Assembly (NCBI RefSeq): GCF_032302195.1
Contig: NZ_CP135275.1
Span: 5,857,501-5,921,500 of the forward strand
Reading direction: 5' to 3'
Source: Paenibacillus sp. MMS20-IR301
GTDB taxonomy: Bacteria; Bacillota; Bacilli; Paenibacillales; Paenibacillaceae
DNA: 64,000 bases
Under the pieces are notes generated by a model. It saw nothing but the letters and a program-made list of their open reading frames with translations, searched no databases and was not told where the DNA came from. A program made the position numbers and the translations under genes. Shown in pieces: positions 21,706 to 29,114 of this stretch (position 1 is its first letter; every line of letters begins with the position of its first letter).

Positions 21706-21729
21706 AAAGGGAAAAGTGAGGGTGGAGAG

Positions 21730-22893
21730 ATGGAGGGACTTGTGTATCTGGATCATGCAGCAACCTCGTGGCCTAAACCGCCCGAAGTTGCTGCTGCCAT
21801 GATGGATGCTTTGCAGCATTCAGGGGCAAATGCCGGGCGCGGTAATCACTCACTGGCGATGGGGACAGGGCGTGTGCTGGTCCGGGCACGAAGCCTGCTG
21901 GCGGAGCTGTTCTCTGTTGCAAATGCCCAGAATATCGCTTTTACGCATAATACAACTATGGGGCTAAATATGGCTATTAAGGGTACACTTCAACCAGGAG
22001 ATCATGTGATATCAACAATGACTGAACATAACTCTGTTCGCAGACCACTGGAATATCTGCGCCGGACAATTGGAATTGAAGTGGATTACTTACAGGCTGA
22101 TGGAGAGGGGCAGATTAATCTGCAGCAGCTTCAGCAGTCCTTCCGCCATAACACCCGGATGGTAATTTGTAACCATAGCTCTAATCTGCTCGGAAGTGTG
22201 CTTCCGGTTGGGCTGATAGGGGATATTGCTAAATCGCATGGAGCGATATTTCTGGTGGATGCTGCGCAAAGTGCCGGTTCCATTGATATTGATGTAGCGA
22301 AGATGAATATTGACCTGTTGGCATTTCCGGGGCATAAAGGGCTGCTTGGACCGCAAGGGACCGGAGGGCTCTATATCTCTCCTAATTTAGATCTCGAACC
22401 ATTAATGCACGGAGGGACTGGCAGCCAGTCAGAAAACAGTGAGCAGCCTACTGTGCGGCCGGACCGTTATGAAGCGGGGACACAGAATGCAGTCGGTATT
22501 GCCGGACTACTGGCAGGAGTGAAAAAAGTCAAAGCATTAGGGACGAAACAGATCCATTCTCAAGAATGGATGCAGACGCAGACTCTGATGGAAGGATTGG
22601 CAGGCATTCCGGGAATCCGGATGCTTGGACCAAAATTAGGCGATGAACGCAGCGGCATTGTATCATTTGTAGTTAAAGGACAGGACTCGGCCGATATAGC
22701 CCATCGTTTGGACCGGGAGTATCGTATAGCTGTACGAGCAGGTATGCATTGCACGCCACTGGCTCATCAGGCAGCTGAAACACTGGAGAGCGGAGCGGTC
22801 AGAGCCAGTGTCGGGGTGAGTTCATCAGAAGAAGATATTAAGCGGCTGATTGATGCAATGGAAGAAATGTACGGGGTTTCGCGCACAAGATAA
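21730..22893 (+). CDS. Cysteine desulfurase family protein (class V aminotransferase fold)
   Basis: 387-residue PLP enzyme that would release sulfur from cysteine to alanine. Starts VYLDHAATSWPKPP. Other marks are THNTTMGLNMA, TMTEHNSVRRP and DAAQSAGS (PLP aspartate). The PLP lysine is Lys203 in FPGHKGLLGPQG, and the catalytic cysteine Cys341 is in AGMHCTPLAH. It is the stand-alone type found in Gram-positives, with no iscU or sufU next to it, so the sulfur acceptor is unknown. GGTGGAGAG serves as the ribosome binding site. Confidence 0.9.
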   Translation: MEGLVYLDHAATSWPKPPEVAAAMMDALQHSGANAGRGNHSLAMGTGRVLVRARSLLAELFSVANAQNIAFTHNTTMGLNMAIKGTLQPGDHVISTMTEHNSVRRPLEYLRRTIGIEVDYLQADGEGQINLQQLQQSFRHNTRMVICNHSSNLLGSVLPVGLIGDIAKSHGAIFLVDAAQSAGSIDIDVAKMNIDLLAFPGHKGLLGPQGTGGLYISPNLDLEPLMHGGTGSQSENSEQPTVRPDRYEAGTQNAVGIAGLLAGVKKVKALGTKQIHSQEWMQTQTLMEGLAGIPGIRMLGPKLGDERSGIVSFVVKGQDSADIAHRLDREYRIAVRAGMHCTPLAHQAAETLESGAVRASVGVSSSEEDIKRLIDAMEEMYGVSRTR

Positions 22894-22913
22894 ATACAAA
22901 GGATGGTCCATAC

Positions 22914-23414
22914 ATGTCAGAATTGAATGAAATCATTAGTGAGCAGCTGTCGCTGTTCATTATGGGGTTTGCGGCAATCATTATTGTGCTGGTGATCATG
23001 CTTATTGTCCAAGGGGTCAAGCTTCGCGGTATGCGGCGGAGATATGATGCAATGATGACCGGGAATGGAATAGAGGACCTGGAGAGCCTGTTGATTAATT
23101 TGCGTAATCAGAGTGACAAGCTGGAAGAAGACCAGCAAGGGCAGAAGGTGCTTATTGAGGCCGTACAGGCCAAAATGCGCGGAATGAAATCAAAGGTGGC
23201 TGTGAAACGCTACAACGCCTTCGGTGAACGCGGTAATGATCTGAGCTTCTCGCTTGCCATTCTGGATGACAACCAAAGCGGGATTGTGGTGAGCAGCCTG
23301 CACAACCGCGAGAACTCATATATTTATGCCAAGCCGCTTGAAAAGGGAGAATCCCAGTACCCGCTATCCCCGGAAGAGAAAGAAGTTATTGCTCTAGCGC
23401 TGCAGCAGATCTAG
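22914..23414 (+). CDS. DUF4446 family membrane-anchored protein
   Basis: 166-residue protein of unknown function matching the DUF4446 family. One N-terminal membrane helix (residues 14-34, LFIMGFAAIIIVLVIMLIVQ) is followed by a basic patch and a coiled coil. A compact domain carries VAVKRYNAFGERGNDLSFSLAILDDNQ. In many Bacilli this gene lies near soj/spo0J. Its last 29 bases overlap the end of yyaC on the other strand. Confidence 0.85.
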   Translation: MSELNEIISEQLSLFIMGFAAIIIVLVIMLIVQGVKLRGMRRRYDAMMTGNGIEDLESLLINLRNQSDKLEEDQQGQKVLIEAVQAKMRGMKSKVAVKRYNAFGERGNDLSFSLAILDDNQSGIVVSSLHNRENSYIYAKPLEKGESQYPLSPEEKEVIALALQQI

Positions 23415-23994
23415 CATGGAGATTCCATTGCTTCAAGGCAGAGAACAGGCTGGAGGCAATGATATCGGCCAATCTCATTACAAGGCTTAATCTTGTGTTC
23501 TGCAGAACAAAGTACTCCATGAAGCCGCCCACATTAACAATGCCTGTCAGGTGGATATCTCCAACCGGCGGAAGCTGTTTATTGACTCCGGCCCCCGGGC
23601 GGAGGGGGCCTTCAACAACCTGAATACAGCCGACACTCGTTGACTGGCCCAGACAAGCATCAATGCCTATAATGAACGGATCGGAATGTTTCGCGTAGAT
23701 AAGGCCGAGTGTTTCCTCCAGATTGACGGCATGCACAGGCTCGTCCAGCGTTCCATAGAGATGGAATAGCGGACTGTGGAAGCGGGCTAGAGCTGTGCCG
23801 ACAAGCGGACCCAGCGAATCGCCGGTAGAACGGTCTGTGCCTACGCAGACAATCACAATCGGTGTATCCGGGCGCGTGCGGGAGAAGTGGAAAAGCAGGC
23901 GGTGGGTGATTGCAGAATAGATATCGGGATCAGCATGTGATATTTTTAAGCAAGACGGTTCCTGCAATGACGAAGCTTTCGAAGAGAAATTCAT
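23386..23994 (-). CDS. yyaC: Spore protease YyaC
   Basis: 202-residue protein of the YyaC family, related to the germination protease Gpr fold. Marks are IVIVCVGTDRSTGDSLGPLVGT, FIIGIDACLGQ and GAGVNKQLPPVGDIHLTGIVNVGGFMEY. It is sporulation-associated in Bacillus; the substrate is not established. ATG 23994 is preceded by AAAGGAAG. It runs against the surrounding plus-strand genes and converges on the DUF4446 gene. Confidence 0.9.
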   Translation of the reverse strand: MNFSSKASSLQEPSCLKISHADPDIYSAITHRLLFHFSRTRPDTPIVIVCVGTDRSTGDSLGPLVGTALARFHSPLFHLYGTLDEPVHAVNLEETLGLIYAKHSDPFIIGIDACLGQSTSVGCIQVVEGPLRPGAGVNKQLPPVGDIHLTGIVNVGGFMEYFVLQNTRLSLVMRLADIIASSLFSALKQWNLHARSAAALEQ

Positions 23995-24194
23995 ATGATC
24001 TTCCTTTCTGGGCGGCAGCTGCTAATTACGAGAATATCATCAGCTTAATGAGAGAAACCTGCTGTGAAATGCTGATCACGCAAAGGCATTGGTCCGCGGA
24101 TAGTATCCTGATGAGCCTAGTATATGGATGAAAGTGGCTTTTTATACTATGACGGCAATAGATAGGACCAATAGCCCAGAGGAGGCGTAAAAGT

Positions 24195-24479
24195 GTGGAG
24201 GAAGAATTACTGCTAGCCTTTGATTCGACCCAGCAGGCGCTGCGCGCCGAGATGCTGCTGGAGTATGCGGAAATTGAAATTGATATATTTCCTACACCGA
24301 AGGAGATTACGGCCGGCTGTGCAATGTCGATTCAATTCTACCGGAATGCACTGGAAGAGGTGCGTGTTATTGTAGCCGAGCAGCAGGTTGAGATCAGAGG
24401 GATCTTTGCCAGGTCGGCTGATGGGGCCGGTTATGTTGAAGTGACGGAAAAGGGGAAATTCGATGAGAACGATGAATAA
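24195..24479 (+). CDS. DUF3343 family protein
   Basis: 94-residue small acidic protein matching DUF3343 (putative Se/S-carrier-like fold, related to TusA-like sequences). It has LLAFDSTQQALRAEMLLE and PTPKEITAGCAMSIQF, where Cys in TAGCAMS could be a sulfur-carrying residue. A cysteine desulfurase is encoded 1.3 kb upstream, but a functional link is speculation. The GTG start at 24195 follows GAGGAGGCG. It overlaps the MscS gene by 17 bases. Confidence 0.85.
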   Translation: MEEELLLAFDSTQQALRAEMLLEYAEIEIDIFPTPKEITAGCAMSIQFYRNALEEVRVIVAEQQVEIRGIFARSADGAGYVEVTEKGKFDENDE

Positions 24480-25500
24480 CTGGGTACTTGAAGTAACTGA
24501 TCCGGGGCAGGTTATTGATGAGGCTGTACGATTCAAGGACAGGGTATGGGAATGGGTGACTAATGCGGATATGTGGGCAACCGTATTGTTCGCGGGAATC
24601 CGGATTCTCCTGATCTTCATCATAACCCGGGTGATCATCAAAGTGGTCTCCAGCACCATTGACCGTTCACTGGAACGGGAGAGCCGGGGGAGGCTGCTGG
24701 CGAATAACCGCCGCTTCTCAACAGTAGGCGGGCTGCTGAAGAACGTGGTTACCTTCATCTGCAATTTTGTCATGATTATGCTGATTCTTTCCGAGTTTCA
24801 GTTCGATCTGAAGCCGCTGCTGGCCGGAGCCGGGGTAGTCGGGCTGGCTATAGGGTTCGGTTCACAAAGTTTGGTCAAGGATGTAATTACCGGCTTCTTC
24901 ATCATCTTCGAAGATCAGTTTGCTGTCGGCGATGTGATTCAGAGCGGAACCTATAAAGGTACGGTGGAGATGATCGGGCTGAGAACGACCAGGCTGCTTA
25001 GTGCTACGGGGGAAGTACATATTATCCCTAACGGCACGATTGTCAATGTGACCAATTATTCACTGGCCAATGCGCTTGCGGTAGTGGATGTACCGGTTAA
25101 AATCGAACGCGGGCTGGAAGCAACCCTTGCCTTGATCGGAGATGCGCTGAAAGGGATAGAGGAGCGGAGCGAAAGTGTCATTGCTTACCCTAATATCCTC
25201 GGTATCCAATCCATGAGCACTTCCGAATATGTAATACGGGTGGCAGCTGGCTGCCACCCTAATGCCAGGGATTCCGCAGAGCGGCAGATTCAGAATGATA
25301 TTAAGCAGGCTCTTGAGCGGCAAAGCAGCCTGGAGGCCGCTAAGGCCGAGCAGGAGGCCCGTGAACAGGCCGAGAGAGATGCAAGGGCGATTGATTTGGA
25401 AAAGCTCTCTGAGGGCCTCACCGAAGCCCGTGAGGAGCAAGAGGCTGCTCCAAGAAGGCAGATTGCTGCTGCTAAAGAAGCAGAGGAAGGGGAGGAGTGA
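24463..25500 (+). CDS. MscS-family mechanosensitive channel
   Basis: 345-residue small-conductance channel that would release solutes on hypo-osmotic shock. Membrane segments are at about 37-60 and 90-115. The pore-lining helix reads GAGVVGLAIGFGSQSLVKDV, followed by the beta domain signature FIIFEDQFAVGDVIQ and HIIPNG. The C-terminal 60 residues (from about 285) form a highly charged Glu/Ala/Arg-rich tail, likely a coiled coil. Both flanking genes overlap or abut, implying one transcript with the DUF3343 and DUF951 genes. Confidence 0.92.
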   Translation: MRTMNNWVLEVTDPGQVIDEAVRFKDRVWEWVTNADMWATVLFAGIRILLIFIITRVIIKVVSSTIDRSLERESRGRLLANNRRFSTVGGLLKNVVTFICNFVMIMLILSEFQFDLKPLLAGAGVVGLAIGFGSQSLVKDVITGFFIIFEDQFAVGDVIQSGTYKGTVEMIGLRTTRLLSATGEVHIIPNGTIVNVTNYSLANALAVVDVPVKIERGLEATLALIGDALKGIEERSESVIAYPNILGIQSMSTSEYVIRVAAGCHPNARDSAERQIQNDIKQALERQSSLEAAKAEQEAREQAERDARAIDLEKLSEGLTEAREEQEAAPRRQIAAAKEAEEGEE

Positions 25501-25712
25501 TGGAACGCAAAGTATTCGGACTGGGGGATATTGTGCTGATGAAGAAACCTCATCCCTGCGGTACTAATGAGATGGAGATTATCCGGATGGGCATGGATAT
25601 CCGGATTAAATGTACCGGCTGCCAGCATAGCGTGCTGATCCCCCGGGCCAAATTCGAGAAAAACTTGAAAAAGGTGCTGCATTCCGCAGAAAACACAGCC
25701 GACAATAATTAA
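25500..25712 (+). CDS. DUF951 family protein (YyzM-like)
   Basis: 70-residue conserved protein of unknown function. It has VFGLGDIVLMKKPHPCG, an MGMDIRIKCTGCQHSVLIPR core with two cysteines, and RAKFEKNLKKV. The arrangement suggests a small beta-barrel with a metal or nucleic-acid site. The ATG shares its first base with the last base of the mscS stop, and AGGGGAGG lies inside the upstream gene. Confidence 0.88.
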   Translation: MERKVFGLGDIVLMKKPHPCGTNEMEIIRMGMDIRIKCTGCQHSVLIPRAKFEKNLKKVLHSAENTADNN

Positions 25713-25755
25713 GCTTGCAAATATGAAATCGTCATGCTACAATAAATCTTGCTGC

Positions 25756-25846
25756 GGAGAGGTACCCAAGAGGCCCAAGGGGGCTGACTCGAAATCAGTT
25801 AGGCGTGTCAAAGCGTGCGTGGGTTCGAATCCCACCCTCTCCGCCA
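25756..25846 (+). tRNA. tRNA-Ser (anticodon CGA)
   Basis: Acceptor GGAGAGG pairs with CCTCTCC, the discriminator is G, and CCA is encoded. The anticodon arm CTGA-CTCGAAA-TCAG gives CGA. A long variable arm, as in serine tRNAs, precedes the T arm GTGGG-TTCGAAT-CCCAC. Confidence 0.97.
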
Positions 25847-25873
25847 CTTCAGCAATTTATAATTAACTTACAG

Positions 25874-25903
25874 ACCTTCGCCCAATTGAGCGAAGGTTTT
25901 TTT
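25874..25903 (+). terminator. Terminator after tRNA-Ser
   Basis: Stem ACCTTCGC (25874-25881) pairs with GCGAAGGT (25890-25897), then TTTTTT. Confidence 0.9.
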
Positions 25904-26207
25904 GTGTCTTCATTATCTGCTAATTATCTGCTGAAGACACAAAAAGAGGGACCCTTTAAGGTCCCTCTCCAGAGGCAGTACATCAATGATGTTCGGAAAT
26001 CTCTGTCTGTAGCCGCTAAAGTGAAACAGGTTGTGCTGGGCTGCTTTTTTAGGGCAGCCTTTACTCTCCCCGGCTTACATTAGATGCTGATTCAGAATCC
26101 CTGTGATTGTGTTCGTCTACGACGTTCAACGGAACCACACCTCTCTTTTGTACTGCCTGGATCTATTATGTGCATCGGTACAATTATTATACATACTGCC
26201 AAATTAA
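25904..26207 (-). other. Gap between tRNA-Ser and the YjzC-like gene, with hairpins
   Basis: GAGGGACC (25946-25953) pairs with GGTCCCTC (25960-25967), and on the minus strand T's follow it, so it is a likely minus-strand terminator. GGCTGC/GCAGCC at 26039-26059 is a second inverted repeat. On the minus strand a 22-codon frame starting TTG (MNVVDEHNHRDSES) is preceded by AGAGAGGTG and ends at GGAGAGTAA. It is too short to call. Confidence 0.5.
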
Positions 26208-26405
26208 TTAGTGGACCCGTGCCTTCTCAACCTTTTTCCATTTGCGGTTCTGGTTTGTAGTTTCCGGGAAAGTATCACCTTTCTTCATTTCAATCTGTTT
26301 CGGATTCTGAATCTCCGTGTGGAAGCTGCGCCCTTCGCCTACCTCTGTATACATGCCTGGATTTGGAGCCTTATCGCCCTTTTCGTATTCTGTTTTCTCG
26401 CCCAT
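26208..26405 (-). CDS. YjzC-like small protein
   Basis: 65-residue protein resembling B. subtilis YjzC: EKGDKAPNPGMYTEVGE, then KKGDTFPETTNQNRKWKK. Function is unknown. ATG 26405 (MGEKTEYEKGDK) is chosen from the family start; an in-frame ATG at 26492 would add 29 residues without family match. AGAAGGT upstream is a weak ribosome binding site. It is alone on the minus strand and uses the hairpin at 25946 as a possible terminator. Confidence 0.75.
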   Translation of the reverse strand: MGEKTEYEKGDKAPNPGMYTEVGEGRSFHTEIQNPKQIEMKKGDTFPETTNQNRKWKKVEKARVH

Positions 26406-26527
26406 AGTATGATTACCTTCTTTCAGCAGAGTGATGGAGCGGTTATATTGTGGCCCTCCATAGACATCTTCATGAAAGCTAAATTCCCCCACTGCATAAG
26501 ATTCCTAACTTTCATAAGGAATATTTC

Positions 26528-26556
26528 TTGCATTGGCGGCGGCAGTTTGATATACT
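26528..26556 (+). promoter_or_regulatory. Promoter of the rpsF-ssb-rpsR operon
   Basis: TTGCAT (26528-26533), 17-bp spacer, TATACT (26551-26556) with an extended TGA in front. The leader of about 75 bases to rpsF contains an imperfect hairpin (GTGCGAG...) that could hold the S6:S18 autoregulatory site known in Firmicutes. I could not align it confidently. Confidence 0.75.
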
Positions 26557-26637
26557 GTTTTGGTGCGAGTTCACGTTTGTGCTCGTTCCTTGCTCCTGAC
26601 TTGATTAGGGGCCTCAGACCATAAGGAGGTGAAAATT

Positions 26638-26922
26638 ATGCGCAAATATGAAGTCATGTACATTATTCGTCCTGACATTGAACAAGAAGCCGTTCAAGCA
26701 GCAGTCGAAAAATTCCAAGGCATCATCTCCAACGGCGGAGAAATTACAAAGCACGATGTGCAGGGTAAACGCCGTCTTGCGTATGAGATCAAGAAATTCC
26801 GTGATGGCGTTTATGTTTTGGTTAACTTTACTGCAGAACCTGCAGTTGTTACTGAGCTTGAGCGTATCATGAAGATTTCCGACGAAGTAATTCGTTATCT
26901 CATTACGAACGACGTTGCCTAA
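26638..26922 (+). CDS. rpsF: 30S ribosomal protein S6
   Basis: 95-residue S6 (MRKYEVMYIIRPDIEQ...), which pairs with S18 on the platform of the small subunit. ATG 26638 follows AAGGAGGTG. It is the first gene of the conserved rpsF-ssb-rpsR operon. Confidence 0.99.
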   Translation: MRKYEVMYIIRPDIEQEAVQAAVEKFQGIISNGGEITKHDVQGKRRLAYEIKKFRDGVYVLVNFTAEPAVVTELERIMKISDEVIRYLITNDVA

Positions 26923-26970
26923 GATATTGACAAGCTTTGTAACAAATCGCGCTACAAGGAGGGGATTCTA

Positions 26971-27480
26971 TTGTTGAACCGTATCATTCTGATCGGTCGG
27001 TTGACCCGTGACCCGGAACTTCGTTATACTCCTGCTGGTGTTGCCGTAACGCAGTTTACGCTTGCCGTAGACCGCAACTTTACGGGCCAGAACGGTGAAC
27101 GCGAAGCGGACTTTATCCCGGTAGTAACCTGGAGACAGCTGGCTGAGACCTGTGCCAATTATTTGCGCAAAGGACGACTGGCAGCCGTAGAAGGACGCAT
27201 CCAAGTACGGAATTACGAGAATAATGAAGGTAAGCGTGTATACGTTACTGAAGTTATTGCTGATAATGTCCGTTTCCTGGAATCCTCGCAGAACCGTGAG
27301 GGCGGAAATGCACCAAGTGGTGGAAGTATGCCGGAAGAGCCTAACTTTGGCGGCGGCGGTAACGGCGGGAACAGTTCGCGCGGAAATAACAACAATTTCT
27401 CGCGTAACAACAATAATCAAGATCCTTTTTCGGGCGATGGAAAACCGATCGATATATCGGACGATGATTTGCCATTTTAA
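26971..27480 (+). CDS. ssb: Single-stranded DNA-binding protein
   Basis: 169-residue SSB. The OB fold (1-105) begins [21 protein letters not shown] Gly/Asn-rich linker (105-155) leads to the acidic tip DISDDDLPF, which binds partner proteins. The start is TTG 26971 with AAGGAGGGG upstream. In Bacillus this gene is part of the S6-SSB-S18 operon and is also induced by DNA damage; no LexA box was seen here. Confidence 0.98.
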   Translation: MLNRIILIGRLTRDPELRYTPAGVAVTQFTLAVDRNFTGQNGEREADFIPVVTWRQLAETCANYLRKGRLAAVEGRIQVRNYENNEGKRVYVTEVIADNVRFLESSQNREGGNAPSGGSMPEEPNFGGGGNGGNSSRGNNNNFSRNNNNQDPFSGDGKPIDISDDDLPF

Positions 27481-27501
27481 TACGGAAGGACTGAACAGAA
27501 C

Positions 27502-27774
27502 ATGGCTTTCAAACCAAGAGAAGGCGGAGACAACGACAAAAGACCGGCACGTCGTGGTGGACGCAACAAGCGTAAAAAAGTGTGCTATTTCACTGTGAAC
27601 AAGATTACTCACATTGACTATAAAGACACTGAACTTCTGAAGAAGTTCATCAGCGAACGCGGAAAGATTTTGCCGCGTCGTGTAACTGGTACAAGTGCAA
27701 AATACCAACGCGCTCTGACCATTGCTGTAAAGCGCTCGCGTCAAATCGCGCTGCTGCCTTACACAACGGAATAG
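27502..27774 (+). CDS. rpsR: 30S ribosomal protein S18
   Basis: 90-residue S18. The N-terminal 20 residues ([20 protein letters not shown]) are basic and disordered; the core is [17 protein letters not shown]...[15 protein letters not shown]. It contains one Cys in KKVCYF, the position where zinc-binding paralogues have CxxC, so this is probably a zinc-free form. A terminator follows it. Confidence 0.99.
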   Translation: MAFKPREGGDNDKRPARRGGRNKRKKVCYFTVNKITHIDYKDTELLKKFISERGKILPRRVTGTSAKYQRALTIAVKRSRQIALLPYTTE

Positions 27775-27785
27775 GACGTTTTATG

Positions 27786-27815
27786 AAGCAGCCGGCTTAG
27801 CCGGCTGCTTTTTTG
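27786..27815 (+). terminator. Terminator of the rpsF operon
   Basis: Stem AGCAGCCGGC (27787-27796) pairs with GCCGGCTGCT (27800-27809), then TTTTTT. Confidence 0.93.
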
Positions 27816-27868
27816 CATGTTTTGATAAACGGGGAATGATAACTTAATCGTGCTGAAAATATAGATAC

Positions 27869-28195
27869 TTATAATGGCCGGCTGAAAGCGATGCCGGACA
27901 AAATTAGGATGAGCAGCAGCAAGGGGAGTAATTGCCCGAGCGGGGAAATTGTGCGCTGGTTAAAATTAGCATTCAGGTAAATGCCGCTTTGAATCATAAT
28001 AAAGCCGAGTAAGATAAACAAAATCATTACTATTCGCTGGTCAATAAAATTGGCCGAGAGGATTATGCTGAAACAGCCGGTTATGAAGACCATAGTGTTT
28101 CGCCGAGGAAGCTTGCGTTGGTACAATTGTGATAGCCCAAAAGCCAAATGAATCAAAGCGTAAATTACAGCGATAAGTAGAGCGGTGTTTGCCAT
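27869..28195 (-). CDS. Small integral membrane protein, unknown function
   Basis: 108 residues, not recognised. Four hydrophobic stretches are visible: residues 4-22, 36-52, 56-73 and 86-104, joined by short basic loops (QRKLPRRN). ATG 28195 is preceded by AAAGGAGG, which supports it as a real gene. It runs against its neighbours and diverges from the VOC gene. Confidence 0.7.
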   Translation of the reverse strand: MANTALLIAVIYALIHLAFGLSQLYQRKLPRRNTMVFITGCFSIILSANFIDQRIVMILFILLGFIMIQSGIYLNANFNQRTISPLGQLLPLLLLILILSGIAFSRPL

Positions 28196-28287
28196 GTTAT
28201 TTTAATCCTCCTTTTGCTATTACTAGTATTAAACCATCACAAGCACGATCCGGATATGAAAAATGCATAAATATGGAGGTATGAACA

Positions 28288-28662
28288 ATGATCAGTGCAA
28301 GCCCGTATGTCATTATTCAAAACGTACAGGAGTCAGTGGAGTATTATAAGAGTGTTTTCGGGGGAGAAATTAAGGTATTGAATGAGCATAACGGCAAGCT
28401 GCTGCATGCTGAGCTGCATTTGGGCCAGACGCTGATTCATTTCTCTGATGATTACGGCAGGGGAGCTAAGACAGAGAATGTAAGCATTATTCTGTCGCTG
28501 GGCAGTGAAGAGCAGCTGCGCGGAATTTATGAACAGTTAACTTCTGATGGCGGACAGGCTACAGTCGAGTTACAAAAAACATTCTTTGGTGCACTTCACG
28601 GTCAGGTTACCGACAGCAAAAACGGAATTACCTGGGTGATGAACTGCTTTGCCGGCAATTGA
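28288..28662 (+). CDS. VOC family protein (PhnB/YjdN-like glyoxalase fold)
   Basis: 124-residue vicinal-oxygen-chelate fold protein. It has ISASPYVIIQNVQESVEYYKSVFGGEI and HAELHLGQTLIHFSDD, then a second repeat ending FGALHGQVTDSKNGITWVMN. It resembles the PhnB/YjdN group of uncertain function rather than true glyoxalase I. Its stop overlaps the TTGACA box of the next leader promoter. Confidence 0.85.
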   Translation: MISASPYVIIQNVQESVEYYKSVFGGEIKVLNEHNGKLLHAELHLGQTLIHFSDDYGRGAKTENVSIILSLGSEEQLRGIYEQLTSDGGQATVELQKTFFGALHGQVTDSKNGITWVMNCFAGN

Positions 28663-28688
28663 CAAACCGCTTCCAGATGTAGTAAATT
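28659..28688 (+). promoter_or_regulatory. Promoter of the MutS2-like gene leader
   Basis: A consensus TTGACA (28659-28664), 18-bp spacer and TAAATT (28683-28688). Transcription from about 28695 would give a leader of roughly 420 bases before the MutS2-like start. Confidence 0.65.
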
Positions 28689-28720
28689 ACAGGTATCCTA
28701 TAACTAAAGGGGAAATTTTG

Positions 28721-28744
28721 ATGTTGGTGAGCGTTCTTAACTAA
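28721..28744 (+). CDS. 7-codon upstream ORF (putative leader peptide MLVSVLN)
   Basis: ATG-TTG-GTG-AGC-GTT-CTT-AAC-TAA, preceded 7 bases earlier by AAAGGGGA, a good ribosome binding site. The last codons and stop (GTTCTTAACTAA, 28733-28744) are perfectly complementary to 28869-28880. The ORF is followed by two intrinsic terminators before the next gene. Known translation-attenuation leaders of antibiotic resistance genes have this layout; no known leader with this peptide comes to mind. Confidence 0.6.
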   Translation: MLVSVLN

Positions 28745-28932
28745 GCAATTTCATATCATTCCGGCAGCTGCCGTATCATGCTCCGTTTATTTGTGAATGG
28801 GTGCATGTCTTGTTAGAGTATGTCCTGGTGACTTTACTATCTAACCTGTGGCTGGACGAATGGATGATTTAGTTAAGAACACATACGAAGCGTCATGATG
28901 GCCTCTTTACGGCTATTATTCTCTTTGTGATT

Positions 28933-28960
28933 AACCGTGCTCTTCGCAGCACGGTTTTTT
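28933..28960 (+). terminator. Leader terminator 1
   Basis: Stem AACCGTGCT (28933-28941) pairs with AGCACGGTT (28948-28956), loop CTTCGC, followed by TTTT in a run of six T. Confidence 0.9.
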
Positions 28961-29012
28961 CTGTTCTCAGGGATAGTTTTGCCTTGGGGAGCAAAGGGAA
29001 TAGCAGCAATTT

Positions 29013-29059
29013 AAAGAGGGCGAAGACTGCCGTAGTGGCGGTCTTCGCCCTCTTTTTTG
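29013..29059 (+). terminator. Leader terminator 2 (very long stem)
   Basis: Stem AAAGAGGGCGAAGAC (29013-29027) pairs perfectly with 29041-29055; the inner GCC/GGC extends it, with T's at 29053-29058. It lies 42 bases before the MutS2-like ribosome binding site, so read-through must be allowed for expression. Confidence 0.93.
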
Positions 29060-29114
29060 ATTTAGGGACTATACCGCCCGGATCAGCCGGGCATTTATTC
29101 AAGGAGGAATCAGA

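Larger units (their letters stand above)
28695..29114 (+). ncRNA. Candidate attenuator leader RNA of the MutS2-like gene
   Basis: A 420-base leader. It has the 7-codon ORF, a 12-bp long-range pairing between 28733-28744 (inside the ORF) and 28869-28880, and further local pairing GTTAGA/TCTAAC (28812-28817 and 28840-28845). A terminator lies at 28933-28960 and a second, very strong one at 29013-29059. A ribosome paused on the ORF would block the 5' arm and could refold the downstream RNA. The refolding route is inferred. Confidence 0.65.

Noticed and set aside
23910..24131. 73-codon plus-strand frame overlapping yyaC
   Set aside because: Antisense to a well-supported gene, with no ribosome binding site or family resemblance.
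25805..26083. Plus-strand frame starting inside tRNA-Ser
   Set aside because: It begins within the tRNA and runs through its terminator; not a plausible gene.
26211..26624. 137-codon plus-strand frame antisense to the YjzC-like gene
   Set aside because: No ribosome binding site, and it crosses the rpsF promoter; the minus-strand frame matches a known family.
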